Shown here one piece after another: positions 26,547-35,100 of a stretch of 64,000 nt of DNA. The stretch comes from an uncultured Eggerthellaceae bacterium (GTDB taxonomy: Bacteria; Actinomycetota; Coriobacteriia; Coriobacteriales; Eggerthellaceae). The notes under the pieces are model-generated. The model was not told the origin of the DNA. It worked only from the letters and a program-made list of their open reading frames with translations, and did not search any database. Both the position numbers and the translations under genes were made by a program. Within the stretch, counting starts at the first letter, position 1. Each line of letters opens with the position of its first letter. The stretch is taken from NCBI GenBank assembly GCA_958452575.1, contig CAUDUM010000002.1, forward strand, positions 248,001 through 312,000, written 5' to 3'.

Positions 26547-27335
26547 ATGCTCAAGGGGCTTGCCCACGCGCTGGGCAACGCGCGGCATGACGGCTTTCGC
26601 CTGGTGCGCACGGCGCGGGAATGGGCCTCGGTCTTTTGCATCGAGGGGCCGCAAGGCGAGGCGGTGCGCGTGCTGGATGTGGGCGGCGTCTATCAATCGG
26701 CAACCTACCTGGGCGAACGGCGCTATGAGCCTGTTTTCGAATACTACCGCAGCTTCGACGCGGCTTTTCGCTGCGGCATCCCCGTGCGCCGCGCGTTGAT
26801 GATCGGCGGCGGAGGGTGCGCCTGGCCCAAGCATGCCGCCGTGACGCATCCCGATATCCACATCGACGTGCTCGAGGAGGATCCGCGCATCATCGATATC
26901 GCGCGGCGCTTCTTCTTTACGGGCGATTTGGAGCAAGCGGGCGCCCTGCGGCTGATCGCGGCGGAAGGACGTTCCTATCTGGAGCGGACCGAGAGCACCT
27001 ACGACGCGATTCTCAACGACGCCTTCCATGGAGCGGAGCCGGCCCGCAGCCTGGCCACCGTCGAAGCAGCGCGCGCGATCGCGCGTCGGCTCAACCCGGG
27101 CGGAATCTATCTGAGCAACGTGGTCTCCCAGGATGGCGGCGCCGACCTCTCGTTTCTGCGCGACGAGGTCGCGACGCTGCGCGAAGTGTTCGCGAACGTG
27201 CAGGTGATCCCCTGCATCGACATCGATTATTCGGACGAGGAGAATTTCCTCATCGCCGCATCCGACGGCCTGTTGCAGTTGGACGGAACGCTTCCCTACG
27301 ACGAGGATTTCCCCGGAACGACGCTGCAGGACTGA
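26547..27335 (+). CDS. spermidine-synthase-like methyltransferase-fold protein
   Basis: 262 residues, starting 8 nt after the RelB-like gene. Rossmann-type core of the SpeE fold: VRRALMIGGGGCAWPKHA is the nucleotide-binding GGG loop, IHIDVLEEDPRIIDIARRFF the next strand with acidic residue, and YDAILNDAFHGAEPARSL the active-site-side strand and loop. Family members transfer aminopropyl groups or are SAM-dependent methyltransferases. The segment before the fold is short, so this is a minimal form. No speD or other polyamine gene is nearby, so the substrate is open. Confidence 0.75.
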   Translation: MLKGLAHALGNARHDGFRLVRTAREWASVFCIEGPQGEAVRVLDVGGVYQSATYLGERRYEPVFEYYRSFDAAFRCGIPVRRALMIGGGGCAWPKHAAVTHPDIHIDVLEEDPRIIDIARRFFFTGDLEQAGALRLIAAEGRSYLERTESTYDAILNDAFHGAEPARSLATVEAARAIARRLNPGGIYLSNVVSQDGGADLSFLRDEVATLREVFANVQVIPCIDIDYSDEENFLIAASDGLLQLDGTLPYDEDFPGTTLQD

Positions 27336-27424
27336 CGCAGCCAACGCGCCCGCAGCTCGCGGTCGATGCGCCGGTCCGTCTGACGCGCTTGGCCCGCTAA
27401 GCTTGATCTATCGCCAGAGGAACG

Positions 27425-28657
27425 CTATCGCGCGTGCTTGCGCGCCCATTCCTCGGCGATGCGGCGCGCCCAGCGATCGATCTCCTCGAGCTGGTCCAAG
27501 CTCTCCACCCGCTGCACGCCGTCACGCTCATGGGCGTCCATCGCCGCCTCGACGCAGCGCACGATATCCAAATACCCGATCCCATCCGCCAAGAACGCCG
27601 CCACGGCGATCTCGTTGGCCGCGTTCATCACGCAGGGCAGCGTGCCGCCCGTCTGCCCCGCATGGCGCGCCAGCGCCAGGCAGCGGAACGTGTCGGTGTC
27701 GGGCGCCGCAAACTCCAGCGATCCCAGCTTGGTGAAGTCGAGCGGCTCGACCGGGGCGTCCCAACGCTCGGGGTAGCTCAGCGCGTATTGGATGGGAATG
27801 CGCATGTCGGTGGTCCCCAGATGCGCCTTGACGCTGCCGTCGGAGAACTCGACCATCGAATGGATGGCGCTCTGCGGCTGGACCACCACGCTGATGCGGT
27901 CGTAGGGCATGTCGAACAGGTGATGCGCCTCGATGACCTCCAGACCCTTGTTCATCAGGGTGGACGAGTCGATGGTGATCTTGGCGCCCATGTTCCACGT
28001 GGGATGCTTGAGCGCCGCCGCAGCGGTGACGTCCTCCAGCTCCTCGCGCGTGCGTCCGCGGAACGGCCCGCCCGATGCGGTCACCCATAGGCGCGACACC
28101 TCGCGCTTGGCCTCTCCGATAAGGCACTGGTAGATCGCACCGTGCTCGGAATCGATCGGCATGAGCGTGCCCGCCGGACCATGCGCCGGCGCCAAGCCCT
28201 CTGCACGGCGCCGGTCATCGACCTGGGCGGCAAGCGGCATGATCAGATCGCCGCCCACCACCAGCGACTCCTTGTTCGCCAGCGCCAGCACCTTGCCCGC
28301 CGCCAACGTCTCGTAGCTTGCGCGCAACCCCGCCTCGCCCACGAGCGCGTTCACCACGACGTCGACGTCGGGAAGCTTCACCAGATCGGCAACCGCCTGG
28401 GCGCCAAAGCCCAGCCGACCGCCGCGCGCCTGCTCGCGCAAGTCCGCGGCGATCGACGCACCCTCAAGACGTTCGTCGCCCACCGCCAGCCAGCGCACGT
28501 CGAAGGCGCGCGCCTGCGAGAGAAGCTCATCCGCCCGCGTGCCGCACGCAAGCGCGACCACTTCCAGCTTGTCGGGATGTCGACGCGCCACATCCAGAGT
28601 CTGCGTGCCGATGGATCCCGTGGACCCCAGAACCGCGATGCGGCGTTTATCCGACAT
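27425..28657 (-). CDS. dxr: 1-deoxy-D-xylulose 5-phosphate reductoisomerase
   Basis: Second enzyme of the MEP isoprenoid pathway (DXP to MEP, NADPH-dependent), 410 residues from ATG 28657. NADPH-binding start RRIAVLGSTGSIGTQTLDV. ALANKESLVVGG and PIDSEHGAIYQCL carry the metal- and substrate-binding residues, followed by TASGGPFR, ALKHPTWNMGAKI and TIDSSTLMNKGLEVIEA. Length matches the family. It overlaps cdsA by 11 nt and is the last gene of the pyrH-frr-uppS-cdsA-dxr set, placing isoprenoid and cell-envelope lipid synthesis together. Confidence 0.95.
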   Translation of the reverse strand: MSDKRRIAVLGSTGSIGTQTLDVARRHPDKLEVVALACGTRADELLSQARAFDVRWLAVGDERLEGASIAADLREQARGGRLGFGAQAVADLVKLPDVDVVVNALVGEAGLRASYETLAAGKVLALANKESLVVGGDLIMPLAAQVDDRRRAEGLAPAHGPAGTLMPIDSEHGAIYQCLIGEAKREVSRLWVTASGGPFRGRTREELEDVTAAAALKHPTWNMGAKITIDSSTLMNKGLEVIEAHHLFDMPYDRISVVVQPQSAIHSMVEFSDGSVKAHLGTTDMRIPIQYALSYPERWDAPVEPLDFTKLGSLEFAAPDTDTFRCLALARHAGQTGGTLPCVMNAANEIAVAAFLADGIGYLDIVRCVEAAMDAHERDGVQRVESLDQLEEIDRWARRIAEEWARKHAR

Positions 28658-29609
28658 AAGGGATGCAACCTCCTGCAATAAGCAGCACCGCCGAGGTGAT
28701 GGCGACGAGGAACAGCGAGTCGCAGCGATCCAGAAGCCCGCCATGGCCCGGCATGATGGTGCCCGAATCCTTGAAACCGGAATTGCGCTTGATGCGGCTT
28801 TCCGCCAAGTCGCCCAACACGCCCATCAAGCCGCAGATCAGGCCGAAGAGCATCGCCAGCGGAATATTCATGGCGACGCCCGGGATAAACGATATCAGCA
28901 CCCAGAAGATCATCGATGCCACCAGGCCGGCGAAAAAGCCCTCCCAGCTTTTCTTGGGGCTGGTGCGGGGCGCGAGCTTGTGCTTGCCGAACTTGCGGCC
29001 GAACAGGTACGCGAACGAATCGTTAGCCCAGATGCTGAAGAAGATGCCCAGCACCAAAAGCCCGCCCCACGGATCGGGCAGCGCGCCGCGCACCACCACC
29101 AGACCCGAAAGTAGAAGGCCCGTGTACGCCGCGCCGAAAAAGCTCACGCCGACGTCCGCGACGCGGGCGCGCATCCAAAACACGTACCAAGTGATCAACG
29201 CCACGAGCAGCGCCAGGCTCACGTAGACGGCGCCGACTATCCCCAAGAAGAACACGCTGATGGGATAGAGCACCGCGCCGATGATGCCCAGCATCTCGTT
29301 GGGCAGCTTGGCGTCGGATCGCAGCATGTAATAGAACTCGCCCGCCGAGATGCCCGCCGTCAGCACCAGCAGAAGCAGCGTGGTCCATTCGTTGACCATG
29401 ATGCAGATGACCGACACGGCGATGTAGACGAATCCCGTGCGGAAGCGCACCTGGATATCGGTGGGATTCTTCAGCTTTTCAGGCGTTTTGTCGTGCGCGA
29501 AGTCCTTGAGCTTCTGCGTGCGGGTGCGCTCGGACGCCTCCTCGACGGGGGGCTCCTGCCCCCACGAGCGTCGCTCCGTCGGCTTGTTGGCCCCGCGCTT
29601 TGCCGACAT
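28647..29609 (-). CDS. cdsA: phosphatidate cytidylyltransferase
   Basis: Makes CDP-diacylglycerol from phosphatidate and CTP. 320 residues with a 60-residue charged N-terminal extension, then about eight membrane helices. The family signature is intact near the C-terminus: SRIKRNSGFKDSGTIMPGHG then GLLDRCDS. It starts 3 nt after the uppS stop and overlaps dxr at its end, the usual bacterial uppS-cdsA-dxr order. Confidence 0.93.
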   Translation of the reverse strand: MSAKRGANKPTERRSWGQEPPVEEASERTRTQKLKDFAHDKTPEKLKNPTDIQVRFRTGFVYIAVSVICIMVNEWTTLLLLVLTAGISAGEFYYMLRSDAKLPNEMLGIIGAVLYPISVFFLGIVGAVYVSLALLVALITWYVFWMRARVADVGVSFFGAAYTGLLLSGLVVVRGALPDPWGGLLVLGIFFSIWANDSFAYLFGRKFGKHKLAPRTSPKKSWEGFFAGLVASMIFWVLISFIPGVAMNIPLAMLFGLICGLMGVLGDLAESRIKRNSGFKDSGTIMPGHGGLLDRCDSLFLVAITSAVLLIAGGCIPYVG

Positions 29610-29612
29610 CGG

Positions 29613-30395
29613 CTATTTCACCGCCCCGAAGCGGCGGTCGCGCCCCTGGAAGTCCAGCAGCGCACGCAGCAGGTCGTAGCGGTTGAAGTCGGGCCACAGC
29701 ACGTCGGTGCAGTAGAACTCGGAGTAGGCGATCTGCCACAGCAGGAAATTGGAGATGCGCAGCTCGCCCGACGTGCGGATGACCAAGTCGGGATCGGGGA
29801 TGTCGGCAGTGTACAGCTCGCGCTCAAACATCTCCTCGGTGAGCCCGGGCAGCTCGCCGGCGCCTTCGGATGCCGCGAGCGCCGCCTGATGGCGAAGGGC
29901 GTCAACCGCATGCAGGATCTCCTGACGCGCGCCGTAGTTCACGGCGACGACAAGCGTCATACCGGTGTTGCCGCGCGTCTGCTCCCAGGCCTCCTCGAAC
30001 GCCTCGCGCGTCTCCGCGGGCAGAGGCGACAGGTCGCCGATGGTGCGCACGCGCACGTTCTCCTCATCGAGTCCGTCCACCTCGGCGAGCATCGTCTTGG
30101 CGAACAGGTCCATCAACCCCACGACTTCGTCGGCGGGGCGCTTCCAGTTCTCGGTGGAGAACGAGTAGATGGTCAGATAGCGCACCCCCACGTCGGAGGC
30201 GCAGCGGATCGTCTCGCGCACCGCCTCGATGCCGGCCTTGTGACCGCGCAAGCGGTTGAGCGCGCGCTTTTTGGCCCAGCGGCCGTTGCCGTCCATGATC
30301 ACCGCGATATGCTGCGGCACGCGATCAGGATCGAGCTGCCGCGGATCAAGGCCAGCCGGAGGATCGGGGAATATGTAGTCGAGAGGCTTGTTCAT
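29613..30395 (-). CDS. uppS: undecaprenyl diphosphate synthase
   Basis: Cis-prenyltransferase that makes the C55 lipid carrier for cell-wall synthesis. 260 residues from ATG 30395. Signature blocks: HIAVIMDGNGRWAKKRALNR (Asp of the DGNGRWA motif), RGHKAGIEAVRETIRCA, YLTIYSFSTENWKRP and DPDLVIRTSGELRISNFLLW with QIAYSEFYCTDVLWPDF. ATG 30395 follows GCGGGTGCT. A 250-bp gap with a complex inverted repeat separates it from frr. Confidence 0.95.
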   Translation of the reverse strand: MNKPLDYIFPDPPAGLDPRQLDPDRVPQHIAVIMDGNGRWAKKRALNRLRGHKAGIEAVRETIRCASDVGVRYLTIYSFSTENWKRPADEVVGLMDLFAKTMLAEVDGLDEENVRVRTIGDLSPLPAETREAFEEAWEQTRGNTGMTLVVAVNYGARQEILHAVDALRHQAALAASEGAGELPGLTEEMFERELYTADIPDPDLVIRTSGELRISNFLLWQIAYSEFYCTDVLWPDFNRYDLLRALLDFQGRDRRFGAVK

Positions 30396-30509
30396 AGCAC
30401 CCGCAATCGGACGGGGATAGAGAGAAAAGAATGAGCGATGCTGATCGGCAGATTCGCAACCTGCAGGTCGATTCAACGAGATCCAGGTCGTTCGTAACGT
30501 CAGCGAGGG

Positions 30510-30604
30510 CGCCTCTGGTGCCCGAGATTCGTGGGACCGCGGAGGCGAAGCGTACTTAGGTACGCGAGCCTCCGGGATCGCGCGAAGATCGGGTGCCAGA
30601 GGCG
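30510..30604. repeat. nested three-level inverted repeat between frr and uppS
   Basis: Outer arms 30510-30531 and 30583-30604 (CGCCTCTGGTGCCCGAGATT... and its near-inverse), middle arms GGAGGC / GCCTCC, inner arms GCGTAC / GTACGC around a TTAG loop. Together they would fold into one long hairpin in RNA. No coding frame fits. The sequence resembles an intergenic mobile repeat, but that needs comparison. Confidence 0.65.
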
Positions 30605-30620
30605 GCCGCAGCGGCGGCCC

Positions 30621-30647
30621 GTTCCGACGGCCGTAGGCCGTCGGAAC
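30621..30647 (-). terminator. hairpin abutting the frr stop codon
   Basis: GTTCCGACGGCC / GGCCGTCGGAAC form a perfect 12-bp stem with a 3-nt loop; the outermost base is part of the frr stop codon. No T-run follows, so it may be a processing or stability hairpin rather than a terminator. Confidence 0.45.
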
Positions 30648-31204
30648 TAAATCTCCATTACCTCGGCTTCCTTCTTCTTGAAGTGCTCATCAACCTCGGC
30701 GATGAACTTGTCGGTGAGCTTCTGGACCTCGTCCTGGCCGCGGCGGACATCATCCTCGGGGAGGCTGTCCTCCTTGCCGGCGCGCTCGATGGCGGCATTG
30801 GCGTCGCGGCGGATGTTGCGGATGGCGACGCGTGCCTCCTCGGCGTAGGTCTTGCACTGCTTCACCAGGTCGCGGCGGCGTTCCTCGGTGAGCGCGGGGA
30901 ACGGCAGGCGGATGACCGAGCCGTCGTTGTTGGGCGTCACGCCCAGATCGCTCTCGAGGATGGCATGCTCGATGGCGCGCAGGGAGCCTTTGTCCCACGG
31001 CTCGATGACCAGCAGATGCGCGTCGGGCGTCTTGATGCCCGCCAGCTGGTTGACCGGCGTGGGGACGCCGTAGTAATCGACCTTGATGCGATCGAGGACC
31101 ATCGCGTTGGCGCGGCCCGTGCGCACCGATCCGAAGTTGTCGCTCAGAGCGGCGATCGCCTTCTTCATGCGCTCTTCGGCGTTCTGCATAATATCGTTGA
31201 CCAT
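30647..31204 (-). CDS. frr: ribosome recycling factor
   Basis: Splits post-termination ribosomes together with EF-G. 185 residues, the standard length. Recognisable blocks: NAEERMKKAIAALSDNFGSV then RTGRANAMVLDRIKVDYYG, PTPVNQLAGI, IRLPFPALTEERRRDLVKQC and VRIAIRNIRRDAN-like helices (here ARVAIRNIRRDAN). ATG 31204 follows AAGGAACC. It lies 84 nt after pyrH, the usual pyrH-frr order. Confidence 0.95.
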   Translation of the reverse strand: MVNDIMQNAEERMKKAIAALSDNFGSVRTGRANAMVLDRIKVDYYGVPTPVNQLAGIKTPDAHLLVIEPWDKGSLRAIEHAILESDLGVTPNNDGSVIRLPFPALTEERRRDLVKQCKTYAEEARVAIRNIRRDANAAIERAGKEDSLPEDDVRRGQDEVQKLTDKFIAEVDEHFKKKEAEVMEI

Positions 31205-31288
31205 GGCGGTTCCTTTCGACGAATCCCCTTGCCCCTCCGCATCGGTCGATGCGTCAAGCGCAGGCGGACCTGCGCTTTGCCTAGCTTT

Positions 31289-32005
31289 TTATTCTACCGT
31301 TGTTCCAACGTTTTCGCCCTTCAAAGCACGCGAAATGTTGCCGGGCGTGGTGAGGTCGAACACGATCATGGGCATGTTGTTGTCCATGCACAGCGACGTG
31401 GCCGTGGAGTCCATGACATGCAGCTCCTTGGCCAGCACCTCCATGTAGGAAATGCGGTCGTAGCGCTTCGCATCGGGATTGGTCTTGGGGTCGCTGTCGT
31501 ACACGCCGTCGACCTTGGTTGCCTTCATCAGCACGTCCACGTCCAGCTCGCACGCGCGCAAGGCGGCGGTGGTGTCGGTCGTGAAGTAAGGGTTGCCCGT
31601 GCCCGCGGCCAGCACGACCACATAGCCCTTCTCCAGCTGGCTGATGCAGCGGCGGCGGATATAGGGCTCGGCGACTTCCTTCATGCTGATGGCGCTCTGC
31701 ACGCGCGACACCATGCCGTGGCGCTCGAACGCGTCCTGCAGCGCCAGCGCGTTCATGACGGTGGCCAGCATGCCGATGTAGTCGGCCTGGGCGCGGTCCA
31801 TGCCCTCGGTGGCGCCGGACACGCCGCGGAAGATGTTGCCGCCGCCCACGACGATGGCCAGCTGAACGCCGTCTTTGACGATCTCGGCGATCTCGTCGGC
31901 CAGATTGTCGACCACCTTGGGGTCGATGCCGTAACCCAAATCGCCCGCCAGAGCCTCGCCGGAAAGCTTCAGCAGAACACGCTTGTATTTGTACTCTTCA
32001 GACAT
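31289..32005 (-). CDS. pyrH: UMP kinase
   Basis: Phosphorylates UMP to UDP. 238 residues from ATG 32005. Amino-acid-kinase fold blocks: RVLLKLSGEALAG, LAIVVGGGNIFRG, MDRAQADYIGMLATVMNALA, VVLAAGTGNPYFTTDTTAAL and VLMKATKVDGVYDSDPK. First gene of the housekeeping set pyrH-frr-(gap)-uppS-cdsA-dxr. tsf and rpsB, often upstream, are not present here; an HtrA protease is instead. Confidence 0.95.
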   Translation of the reverse strand: MSEEYKYKRVLLKLSGEALAGDLGYGIDPKVVDNLADEIAEIVKDGVQLAIVVGGGNIFRGVSGATEGMDRAQADYIGMLATVMNALALQDAFERHGMVSRVQSAISMKEVAEPYIRRRCISQLEKGYVVVLAAGTGNPYFTTDTTAALRACELDVDVLMKATKVDGVYDSDPKTNPDAKRYDRISYMEVLAKELHVMDSTATSLCMDNNMPMIVFDLTTPGNISRALKGENVGTTVE

Positions 32006-32074
32006 GAAAACCGTTTCCCTTCGGTCGTCGCATGGCGCATCCAGCGCGCCACATCCTGTCAATGATACCCGAAA

Positions 32075-32109
32075 AGGAAACGGCCGTGCACCGAGCACGG
32101 CCGTTTCCT
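32075..32109 (-). terminator. intrinsic terminator of the htrA gene
   Basis: Perfect 15-bp stem AGGAAACGGCCGTGC / GCACGGCCGTTTCCT with a 5-nt loop, followed on the minus strand by TTTTC. It separates htrA (ending 32251) from pyrH. Confidence 0.75.
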
Positions 32110-32250
32110 GGCATTCCACGCAATGATCAGAGGGCGGGCCCTCCGTGCGCATCGGCAGCGTTTGGCGGCGCGGGCGCTTGCCGATAAGCGCCCGCGCCGT
32201 GCCTGCCGCTGCGACCGCGGAAGGGGGGTCGATCGCCCGGGCAGGTTGGG

Positions 32251-33840
32251 TTATGCGGCGTTGTCCTGTTGCTGGGAGCCGCCGAAGAGCTGGTCAAGGT
32301 AGTCCTGCATCGAACCATAGCCGTCGGAGGACTGGCTCTGCTGCTGGGTTTCGGCCGCCTGCGAGCCGCCGTCGGAGCCCAGCGTCACATCCATAGTGAT
32401 GGCCTGACCGTCGCGGTTGACTTCGACCGAAGCGGTGTCGCCGACGCTCTTGGAGCGCACCGCGATCGTCAGATCGCTGGCAGAGGTGACGTTTTGGCCG
32501 TCGAACTTGACGATGATGTCGCCCGCCTGGATGCCCGCCGCCTCAGCGCCGGAGCCCTGCTGAACGGCGGAGACGTAGGCGCCCTCGTCCACTGCGAACC
32601 CGTAGCGCTGGGCCAGCTGCTTGTTGACCGTCGACATCGTCACGCCGAGCTGGGCGTGCGAGGGGTTCTCGCCGTCGATGATCTGCTGGGCGATGCCCAT
32701 CGCGTAGTTCACCGGGATGGCGAACCCGACGCCGGAGTAGTTGCCCGAATACGAGGTGATCAGGGTGTTGATGCCGATCAGCTTGCCATCGGCGTCGACC
32801 AGCGCGCCGCCGGAGTTGCCGGGGTTGATGGCCGCATCGGTCTGGATCATGTTGGTGTAGACGGTGCTCTCGCTTTGGCCGTACGCGTCGGTGGAGCTGT
32901 CCATGATCTGGGAGCGGTTGGTGGCCGACACGATGCCGGTCGCGACCGACTGCTCAAGGCCGAACGGGCTGCCGATGGACATGACCCACTCGCCGATGGT
33001 CAGGTTGTCGGAATCACCCAGCTCGACCGCGGTCAGGCCCGAGGCGTCCTTGGCCTTGACGACCGCCAGGTCAGAGGAGGGATCGGTGCCCACGACCTCG
33101 GCCTCGTACTCCTGGCCGTCGATCGTCACGCGCAGCGCGTCGGCGCCCTCGACCACGTGGTTGTTCGTGATGATGTAGCCGTCCTGGCTGATGACCACGC
33201 CGCTGCCGAGGGAGGTCTCGGTGAGCTCGCCTGTGCCCGAGCCGCCGTAGCTGTACATGCCGAACATGCCCGACATCGAGGACTGCTCGGTGTAGACGTC
33301 GATCGCCACCACGGAGGGCAGGCACTTCGCCGCGACCGCCTCGGCCAGCGTCGTGTCCTCGCCGCTCACGTCGATCGTGGTCGAGGTCGCGCTGCCCAGC
33401 TGCGTGGACGAGCCGCTGCCCGCCACGTTCTGCCATACCGCGAAGCCTCCCAGCGCGATGACGCACGCCACCGCCGCACCGGCGAATCCCAGCAGGAACG
33501 TCTTCGCGCCGCCGGTCTTCTTGCCGCCGGAGGAGCCGGAAGCCCCGCCGTTGCCGCTTCCGCCGGAGGACCCGCTTCCGCCGGAGCCGCCGGAGCCATA
33601 GACGCCGCTGCCGGAGCCGTAGCTGCTTCCGGCACCGTATGTCGCGTCATTCGCGAACGACGAACCGGGCGCCGCCCCGAAGGGAACCGTGTGCCCGACC
33701 TGGTCGGTTCCGGACGCGTATCCGCCCGCCTGGCCATACTGGGCCGAACCCTGCTGCTGAACCGGCTGATAGCCGGCCGGAGCCTGCGGAGCGCCCGAAG
33801 CGGACGGCGTGCCGCTTTGGTTGTTGCCATACTCGGTCAT
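32251..33840 (-). CDS. HtrA/DegP-type trypsin-like serine protease with PDZ domain
   Basis: Membrane-anchored quality-control protease, 529 residues from ATG 33840 (behind GGAGAG). Residues 1-112 are a cytosolic Gly/Ser/Gln/Tyr-rich tail, followed by one helix (about 114-136). The trypsin-like domain carries His228 (TNNHVVEG), Asp257 (SSDLAVV) and Ser343 (NPGNSGGAL). A single PDZ domain (LGVTMSTVNKQL ... GIQAGDIIVKFDGQNV) spans about 410-500, then a Gln/Ser-rich tail. The layout matches actinobacterial HtrA proteases facing outward. It ends at a strong terminator. Confidence 0.92.
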   Translation of the reverse strand: MTEYGNNQSGTPSASGAPQAPAGYQPVQQQGSAQYGQAGGYASGTDQVGHTVPFGAAPGSSFANDATYGAGSSYGSGSGVYGSGGSGGSGSSGGSGNGGASGSSGGKKTGGAKTFLLGFAGAAVACVIALGGFAVWQNVAGSGSSTQLGSATSTTIDVSGEDTTLAEAVAAKCLPSVVAIDVYTEQSSMSGMFGMYSYGGSGTGELTETSLGSGVVISQDGYIITNNHVVEGADALRVTIDGQEYEAEVVGTDPSSDLAVVKAKDASGLTAVELGDSDNLTIGEWVMSIGSPFGLEQSVATGIVSATNRSQIMDSSTDAYGQSESTVYTNMIQTDAAINPGNSGGALVDADGKLIGINTLITSYSGNYSGVGFAIPVNYAMGIAQQIIDGENPSHAQLGVTMSTVNKQLAQRYGFAVDEGAYVSAVQQGSGAEAAGIQAGDIIVKFDGQNVTSASDLTIAVRSKSVGDTASVEVNRDGQAITMDVTLGSDGGSQAAETQQQSQSSDGYGSMQDYLDQLFGGSQQQDNAA

Positions 33841-33987
33841 TGCTATCACTCTCCTTGGGGCAGCGCCCTTTGCGCCGCCCGATCTCTTACGGCGCCCACC
33901 ATAGCACGCGTCGACTCGTCAAACAGACCCCGAAATCCATTCGTCATCTCCACGTCATGTAAATACACCCGCTGGTGTACACCGCCC

Positions 33988-34020
33988 GATGAGAAAAAGG
34001 GACAGTCACTTTTTCTCATC
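33988..34020. repeat. GAGAAAAAG palindrome, copy 2
   Basis: GATGAGAAAAAG at 33988-33999 and its exact inverse CTTTTTCTCATC at 34009-34020, with a 9-nt loop. Lies in the divergent gap between htrA and the YbaK-like gene, 45 nt before the latter, so here it is in a 5' leader rather than behind a gene. Confidence 0.75.
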
Positions 34021-34065
34021 GCGTGCGGTACGATGGATTGGACGATCGACGATGGAGGTGCATCG

Positions 34066-34572
34066 ATGGCAGTGGATGACGTGAAACGACACCTGGCGGA
34101 ATTCGGGCTGGACGGGCGCGTGAGGGAGTTCGACACCTCGAGCGCCACAGTCGAGCTGGCCGCGCAGGCGGTGGGCACGGAGCCCCGCCGCATCGCCAAG
34201 ACGCTGTCGTTCCTCGTGGATGGGCGCGCCACCCTCATCGTCGCCGCAGGAGACACACGTATCGACAACCCGAAATTCAAGGCCGTCTTCCACACGAAGG
34301 CGAAGATGCTCACGCCGGATCAGGCGATCGAGATGGTGGGCCATGCCGTGGGCGGCGTGTGCCCTTTCGCCCTGCCGCCCGACGTGAGCGTTTATCTGGA
34401 CGAATCGCTGCGCCGATTCGACACGGTGTTCCCCGCCGCCGGCAGCGCCGCCAGCGCCGTCGAGCTGACCTGCGAGGAGCTGGAGCGCTGCTGCTCGAAC
34501 TTCGAGGGATGGATCGATGTCTGCAAAGGATGGCGGGAGCCGGCGCCGGACGAAGCGCAGGGCAACGACTGA
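34066..34572 (+). CDS. YbaK/EbsC-family aminoacyl-tRNA deacylase
   Basis: 168 residues, ATG 34066 behind GGAGG (ATG 34033 is in frame but lacks a ribosome site). The YbaK domain blocks are VELAAQAVGTEPRRIAKTLS, FLVDGRATLIVAAGDTRID, and GHAVGGVCPFALPPDVSVYL with the conserved GG-CPF motif. Family members clear mischarged tRNA (for example Cys-tRNA-Pro) in trans. Substrate preference cannot be told. The next gene starts 36 nt later and may share the transcript. Confidence 0.87.
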   Translation: MAVDDVKRHLAEFGLDGRVREFDTSSATVELAAQAVGTEPRRIAKTLSFLVDGRATLIVAAGDTRIDNPKFKAVFHTKAKMLTPDQAIEMVGHAVGGVCPFALPPDVSVYLDESLRRFDTVFPAAGSAASAVELTCEELERCCSNFEGWIDVCKGWREPAPDEAQGND

Positions 34573-34608
34573 CCGGATCAGCGGCAACGGCATCGCGAAG
34601 GAGGACGA

Positions 34609-35100
34609 ATGTCCAGAAGCATGAGAAGAGCGCGATTGGCTCTCGACGAGCGGGAATGCGAGGAGATCCTGAAAAGGGGCGAATACGGGGTGCTCGCCGT
34701 CCAGGGCGACGAGGGATATCCCTACGCCGTCCCTCTGAACTACGTCTTCGTAGACGGGGTCATCTACTTCCATAGCGCGAAGGAAGGCCACAAGATCGAT
34801 GCCATCACGCGCGAGGCCAAGGCCAGCTTCTGCGTCGTCGACAAGAGCGCGGTCGTTCCCGAGCTCTTCGCGACCGCTTACAAGAGCGTCATCGTCTTTG
34901 GCAGGGTTCGCATCGTCGAGGAGCAGGAGGAGCGCAACCGCGCGCTGATCGCGCTGGTTGAAGCCCTTTCGCCCCATGTCGCACAGGAAAGCAAGCGCGC
35001 GGAAGTCGACAGCTGCCGGCTGAACGACAGCGTCGCCGTCCTCGCGTTCGAACCGGAGCTCATCACCGGCAAACGCGGAAGCTGCACAGTAGCTGGTTAG
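34609..35100 (+). CDS. NimA-like pyridoxamine 5'-phosphate oxidase-fold flavoprotein
   Basis: 163 residues, ATG 34609 after GAAGGAGG. The split-barrel FMN-binding fold shows as GEYGVLAVQGDEGYPYAVPL, NYVFVDGVIYFHSAKEGHK and SFCVVDKSAVVPELFATAYK. This pattern is shared with NimA-type nitroimidazole reductases and related small flavoproteins. Nitroimidazole resistance is only one possibility. Its stop codon overlaps the stop of the convergent kinase gene (TTAG at 35097-35100), leaving no room for a terminator. Confidence 0.85.
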   Translation: MSRSMRRARLALDERECEEILKRGEYGVLAVQGDEGYPYAVPLNYVFVDGVIYFHSAKEGHKIDAITREAKASFCVVDKSAVVPELFATAYKSVIVFGRVRIVEEQEERNRALIALVEALSPHVAQESKRAEVDSCRLNDSVAVLAFEPELITGKRGSCTVAG

